Both the position numbers and the translations under genes were made by a program. Under the pieces are notes generated by a model. That model saw only the letters and a list, made by a program, of their open reading frames with translations. It did no database searches and was not told the origin of the DNA. A stretch of 64,000 bases of DNA from Oleispirillum naphthae (GTDB lineage: Bacteria; Pseudomonadota; Alphaproteobacteria; Rhodospirillales; Rhodospirillaceae), in contig JAQAZG010000011.1 of assembly GCA_027864655.1 (NCBI GenBank), positions 68,161 through 132,160 on the forward strand, in the 5' to 3' direction. The first letter of the stretch is position 1. Every line of letters begins with the position of its first letter. Shown here one piece after another: positions 63,672-64,000 of this stretch.

Positions 63672-64000
63672 ATGAACATTCATGAGTACCAAGCCAAGCA
63701 ACTGCTGAAGGGCTATGGCGTCGATGTCCTCGAGGGCGGCGTCGTCTACTCCGAAGTGGATGCGTTCACGGTGGCGGAGCGTCTGGGCGGCCCGGTGTGG
63801 GTGGTGAAGTCCCAGATTCATGCCGGCGGGCGCGGCAAGGGCCGCTTTATCGAAGAGGAGGCGGGCCCCGGCGGCGGGGTCCGTCTCGCGCGTTCCGACC
63901 GCGAGGTGGAAAAGGCCGCGGCGCAGATGCTGGGTCACACCCTGGTGACGCACCAGACCGGCGCGGAGGGCCGTCGGGTGAAGCGGGTTTACGTCGAGCA
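63672..64000 (+). CDS. sucC: Succinyl-CoA synthetase beta subunit (3' end outside window)
   Basis: The first 110 codons of an ATP-grasp ligase: [39 protein letters not shown] and VKRVYVEQ at the edge. AGGATAAC precedes the ATG. It should be followed by sucD and complete the TCA cluster started by mdh. Confidence 0.97.
   Translation, partial: MNIHEYQAKQLLKGYGVDVLEGGVVYSEVDAFTVAERLGGPVWVVKSQIHAGGRGKGRFIEEEAGPGGGVRLARSDREVEKAAAQMLGHTLVTHQTGAEGRRVKRVYVE

Overview
The window is GC-rich chromosomal DNA from an alphaproteobacterium, most likely of the Rhodospirillales. I infer this from gene order and protein content: ffh-rpsP-rimM-trmD-rplS-leuCD-leuB-asd, secA facing away from ppiC-argJ-mutT, a CoA-ester lyase beside sdhCDAB, and zapE-mdh-sucC. 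There are no rRNA or tRNA genes, insertion sequences, phage genes or CRISPR arrays that I can see. Most of the window is housekeeping and metabolic; the accessory material is at 4.3-16.5 kb, 19.3-20.2 kb and 52-58.5 kb.

Layout. 0-4.2 kb: an incomplete TctC binding protein, a DUF3096-type membrane protein, two lipoproteins, an RraA/HMG-aldolase-like protein and a glutathione transferase. 4.3-11.4 kb (minus strand): a probable operon of unknown purpose, with a GntR/FadR regulator, a 69-aa protein, an 11-helix membrane protein, a Tat-exported metallo-beta-lactamase-fold protein, then (past an internal terminator) a COG0523 GTPase with a long unassigned N-terminus, ExbB, ExbD and a very short TonB. 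Three near-identical dyads lie in the regulator's upstream region. 11.6-16.5 kb: a PAS/GAF protein and a FIST-PAS histidine kinase with no response regulator beside it. 16.6-24.7 kb: Asp/Glu racemase, Ca/Na antiporter, truA, an AT-rich HEPN-like gene, a MoCF-domain protein, mutT, argJ, ppiC and a 298-aa unknown. 24.9-36.5 kb: secA, a methyltransferase, two tiny proteins with like C-termini around an MscS channel, ftsY-mtaB-dapF, a ferredoxin-like protein and an MFS exporter. 36.6-47.1 kb: ffh through asd, a thioesterase, a YaiI protein and pdxY. 47.2-51.8 kb: CoA-ester lyase and sdhCDAB. 52-58.5 kb: LysR, aminotransferase, Ldh-type dehydrogenase and a TctCBA transporter, which read as a small catabolic island. 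58.6-64 kb: a TPR/glycosyltransferase-like protein, a lipoprotein, zapE, mdh and the start of sucC.

The main non-coding signal is a family of intergenic composite palindromes found at nine places. The full form is about 180-300 bp: two inverted copies of a GC-rich double-hairpin module around a CGCCGCG-AGCGGC core. They gather at gene 3' ends, often directly after a TAA stop that seems to belong to the repeat edge. One copy is split by about 710 bp of AT-rich DNA carrying the HEPN-like gene.

The best candidate for an undescribed system is the GntR-MBL-GTPase-ExbBD-TonB operon. Its parts (a Tat-exported metalloenzyme, a polytopic membrane protein, a metal-type GTPase with a His-rich loop and a dedicated TonB motor) suggest acquisition or delivery of a metal or cofactor at the cell envelope. 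That role is inference only.
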